A stretch of 46,223 nucleotides of DNA from an uncultured Porphyromonadaceae bacterium (GTDB taxonomy: Bacteria; Bacteroidota; Bacteroidia; Bacteroidales; Paludibacteraceae), in the NCBI GenBank assembly GCA_949285425.1, contig CASEAJ010000117.1:1-46223 (forward strand), in the 5' to 3' direction. The notes under the pieces were generated by a model that saw only the letters and a program-made list of their open reading frames with translations, made no database searches and was not told the origin of the DNA. Below, piece by piece: positions 44,370-46,223 of the stretch. The position numbers were made by a program, and so were the translations under genes. Position 1 is the first letter of the stretch; every line of letters starts with the position of its first letter.

Positions 44370-45813
44370 TTTTCTTTTTTCTTGCCTGCACTTCCCAGGT
44401 GCGGATACGATCTTTGTACAGGTTGTTCGCGTTTGTTTTTACCATGTCGAGGGCGGCGTCCGAGTTGCCATCCCAGCGGCGGCACAGATAGAGCACATCA
44501 TAGATACGGCCTATCCGGTAGTCGCGGGAAAAGGCCAGCCCGAGAGCGTAGTCTTCGCCGTAGCTGGTGTTGGGCACCTTGATTTCGCGCAGCACCGGCG
44601 TGTAGAACGCCCGTGGAGCTCCCAGTCCGTTGATGCGCAAGGCGTTGTTGCGGCCGTTGTCGGGAGTCCATTCCCGGTGGTCGATGATGCCGGGCGGTAT
44701 CATGTGCATGTCAAAGTCGGTCAGCATGTATGTGCCCACCAGCATGGCGCATTGCTGTTCGTAGAAAGCATCCACAATTTTCTGCAAGGTGTTCTCATCC
44801 GAATACACATCGTCACTGTCGAGCTGTACGGCGAATTTTCCGCATTTAGGGTGAAACACGCCGGCGTTCCAGCATCCGCCGATACCCAGATCGTTTTCTT
44901 CCGGGATGAGATGGACCAGCCTTCCGTCGCCGGCAAACTGTTCGATGGCTTCGCCGGTGCCATCGGTCGAATGGTTGTCAATGACAATCACATTGTACCT
45001 GAAGTTCGTTTGCTGGTTCAGGGCCGACCGGATGGCATCGCCAATGGTCCGCACCCGGTTGCGTACCGGAATGATGACCGACGCTTCATACTCGAACGCC
45101 TGCCGGTTGAAGTCCACCGTCTTGAATTGCGGTTGCAGGTACGCACCGATGTGTTTCAGATGCTCGGTGCATGCACGTTCCATTTCCAACTGCACGTTGC
45201 GGTTTTTCGGGTCTACATAGTCGAACTGCTTTTCGCCGCTTTGACGCTGGTCGCGTTCAATCTCGGTGTATAGATATTCGTTGATGTGGACAATGTCCGA
45301 CCGTTGCGAAACCTTGAGCCGCAAATCGTACAGTCCGGCGTGGCGGTAGTCCGTTTCCATGGAGGCAACGGCCCGGCGCAGAGCCGAGGTCCTGTAAAGC
45401 AGCACCGCACCGAAATCGAAGTCATCGCGCAGGCTTCCTTCCTGATAGTCGATGGTAGGGGCGGCGGTTTTCACACCCGCCTTCAGCTGGTAGCGGTCGC
45501 TGTACACCAGGCCGGCTCCCGTGTCTTCGGCAATGCGCATCATGCGCTCTATGGCAAACTGGCCGAGCTGAAGCACGTCGGCTTTCGTGTAAATGAGTGT
45601 ATATTCACTTTGGGCTCTCTCGGCAATGGCCTTGATGGTGCGGGTGGATTGCAGAGTGTCGATGGACAGAAACCCGCAACCTTCCGGGCATTCGTCCGTT
45701 ACGCTTTCCGACAGCAGCACGATGTTCTGCACCGCTTCCGTTTGCCTCAGCGAACGGAGGGTTTCCTGCACCTGCCCGATATGCTGAAAAGGAATGAAAC
45801 AGTCTGTTTTCAT
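44362..45813 (-). CDS. Family 2 glycosyltransferase with duplicated GT-A fold
   Basis: 483 aa. The C-terminal half (about 245-483) is a normal GT2: ASVIIPVRNRVRTIGDAIRSAL, VIVIDNHSTDGTGEAIEQF, and the metal-binding FAVQLDSDDVYSDENTL. The N-terminal half (1-200) has the same order of elements but degenerate (FIPFQHIGQVQETLRSL, YTLIYTKADVLQLG where D-x-D is expected), suggesting a duplicated, probably inactive, domain. First gene of the minus-strand operon; donor and acceptor unknown. No membrane segment. Its promoter region has a tandem repeat. Confidence 0.82.
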   Translation of the reverse strand: MKTDCFIPFQHIGQVQETLRSLRQTEAVQNIVLLSESVTDECPEGCGFLSIDTLQSTRTIKAIAERAQSEYTLIYTKADVLQLGQFAIERMMRIAEDTGAGLVYSDRYQLKAGVKTAAPTIDYQEGSLRDDFDFGAVLLYRTSALRRAVASMETDYRHAGLYDLRLKVSQRSDIVHINEYLYTEIERDQRQSGEKQFDYVDPKNRNVQLEMERACTEHLKHIGAYLQPQFKTVDFNRQAFEYEASVIIPVRNRVRTIGDAIRSALNQQTNFRYNVIVIDNHSTDGTGEAIEQFAGDGRLVHLIPEENDLGIGGCWNAGVFHPKCGKFAVQLDSDDVYSDENTLQKIVDAFYEQQCAMLVGTYMLTDFDMHMIPPGIIDHREWTPDNGRNNALRINGLGAPRAFYTPVLREIKVPNTSYGEDYALGLAFSRDYRIGRIYDVLYLCRRWDGNSDAALDMVKTNANNLYKDRIRTWEVQARKKKNE

Positions 45814-45845
45814 TGTGTTTGTTTAATGAGGTTTTTCCTTACGTT

Positions 45846-45990
45846 GCAAAGATAATGCAAATGAGCGCAAAACCATCAAACTTGTTCGAATGGTTTTGCC
45901 GAGTGCAGTTTATCTTATGTAAAGATAATGCAAATGAGCGCAAAACCATCAAACTTGTTCGAATGGTTTTGCCGAGTGCGGTTTGTTTTA
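45846..45990 (-). repeat. Tandem promoter/hairpin element, copy set 3 (before the GT2 gene)
   Basis: A ~63-bp block starting 45848 recurs at 45921 (73-bp period) with one mismatch. Each begins with a minus-strand -7 box (TATCTTTGC at 45854-45846; TATCTTTAC at 45927-45919) and contains the 10-bp hairpin GCAAAACCAT/ATGGTTTTGC followed by GCCGAGTGC. The rest of the gap to 46128 shows short TCACTCGTCACTACTAACTC-like repeats but no gene. Confidence 0.8.
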
Positions 45991-46105
45991 GAATGTTTCA
46001 TGTTTAACTCGTCACTCGTCACTACTAACTCTTAGCTACTAACTGCGTGAGTTCGGAATAAAGGTTTTATGTGCCTGTCAGCACAATGTCTTTTTTTAAA
46101 AAAGG

Positions 46106-46124
46106 TTGACTCCTAAAGAGTCAA
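46106..46124 (+). promoter_or_regulatory. Hairpin just upstream of the last start codon
   Basis: TTGACTC (46106-46112) and GAGTCAA (46118-46124) form a perfect 7-bp stem with loop CTAAA, ending 4 nt before the ATG at 46129. It could block or regulate ribosome access. Confidence 0.5.
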
Positions 46125-46128
46125 AAGA

Positions 46129-46223
46129 ATGAAACAAAAAGATTATGAACAGTCACAGCGTAGTCTGTGTGAAATTTCGGAGATTTACCGGAAAGTCACC
46201 TTGGAAAAGTTTTCGGTAAAAGA
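46129..46223 (+). CDS. Unidentified gene, N-terminal 31 codons only
   Basis: An open frame begins MKQKDYEQSQRSLCEISEI and runs off the window end. It is charged, without a signal peptide, and not recognised. It is preceded by an AAAAG tract and the hairpin at 46106-46124. The call as a real gene rests on the strong start context only. Confidence 0.5.
   Translation, partial: MKQKDYEQSQRSLCEISEIYRKVTLEKFSVK

Noticed and set aside
1..46223. tRNA, rRNA and riboswitch genes
   Set aside because: No cloverleaf, rRNA stretch or recognised riboswitch core was seen by eye; a covariance-model scan would be needed to exclude small RNAs.

Overview
The window comes from a chromosome of the order Bacteroidales (Bacteroides/Phocaeicola/Parabacteroides-like). 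Evidence is the many TAnnTTTG-type -7 promoter boxes with very short leaders, HmuY-type heme uptake, DUF3244, DUF3256, DUF4290, DUF4922 and DUF5686 proteins, T9SS-like C-terminal domains, and a MurA with Asp in place of the active-site Cys. No rRNA, tRNA or CRISPR was seen.

Layout. (1) 1-8490 is visibly AT-rich. It opens with the 3' end of an IS256/Mutator transposase and palindromic intergenic repeats. A minus-strand island follows: a DUF3244 protein, two paralogous zincin-like proteins whose HExxH motif is destroyed (one also frameshifted), an Ig/T9SS-type surface protein, and a TPR lipoprotein that may regulate them. About 1 kb of repeat-rich intergenic DNA ends the region. (2) 8493-13590: tamB plus a DUF3256 gene. 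(3) 13633-16309: oxyR and a Prx6-type peroxiredoxin, divergent, then a periplasmic cyclophilin. (4) 16624-26702: a heme operon: two-domain calycin-like lipoprotein, hmuY, hmuR, hmuS (CobN-like), hmuT, a palindromic array, hmuU (ExbB-like), hmuV (DUF2149). (5) 26833-31141: LamG protein, DUF5686 protein, xerD. (6) 31142-34391: a 12-unit 23-bp palindrome array, ispD, DUF4290, murA. (7) 34613-38449: proC, XRE-cupin regulator, acyl-CoA synthetase, upp. (8) 38542-45813: a six-gene minus-strand operon (GT2, DUF4922, SpoIID-like, AmpG, NamZ, BadF-type sugar kinase) that looks like a peptidoglycan-sugar salvage system. (9) A partial gene begins at 46129.

How the parts work together. The hmu operon binds heme outside (HmuY, perhaps the calycin protein), imports it (HmuR), strips iron in the periplasm/inner membrane (HmuS) and probably energises transport (HmuU/V). 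The 38-46 kb operon would cleave terminal MurNAc (NamZ), import muropeptides (AmpG), and process and phosphorylate sugars inside.

Most unusual observations: three intergenic arrays of short palindromes repeated at an exact 22-, 22- or 23-bp period, three of whose blocks are enclosed by perfect inverted arms; a tandemly duplicated promoter-plus-hairpin element before three minus-strand genes; dead metalloprotease paralogs; two genes whose expected start codon is ATA; and the cytosolic SpoIID/HIT-like enzymes in the salvage operon.
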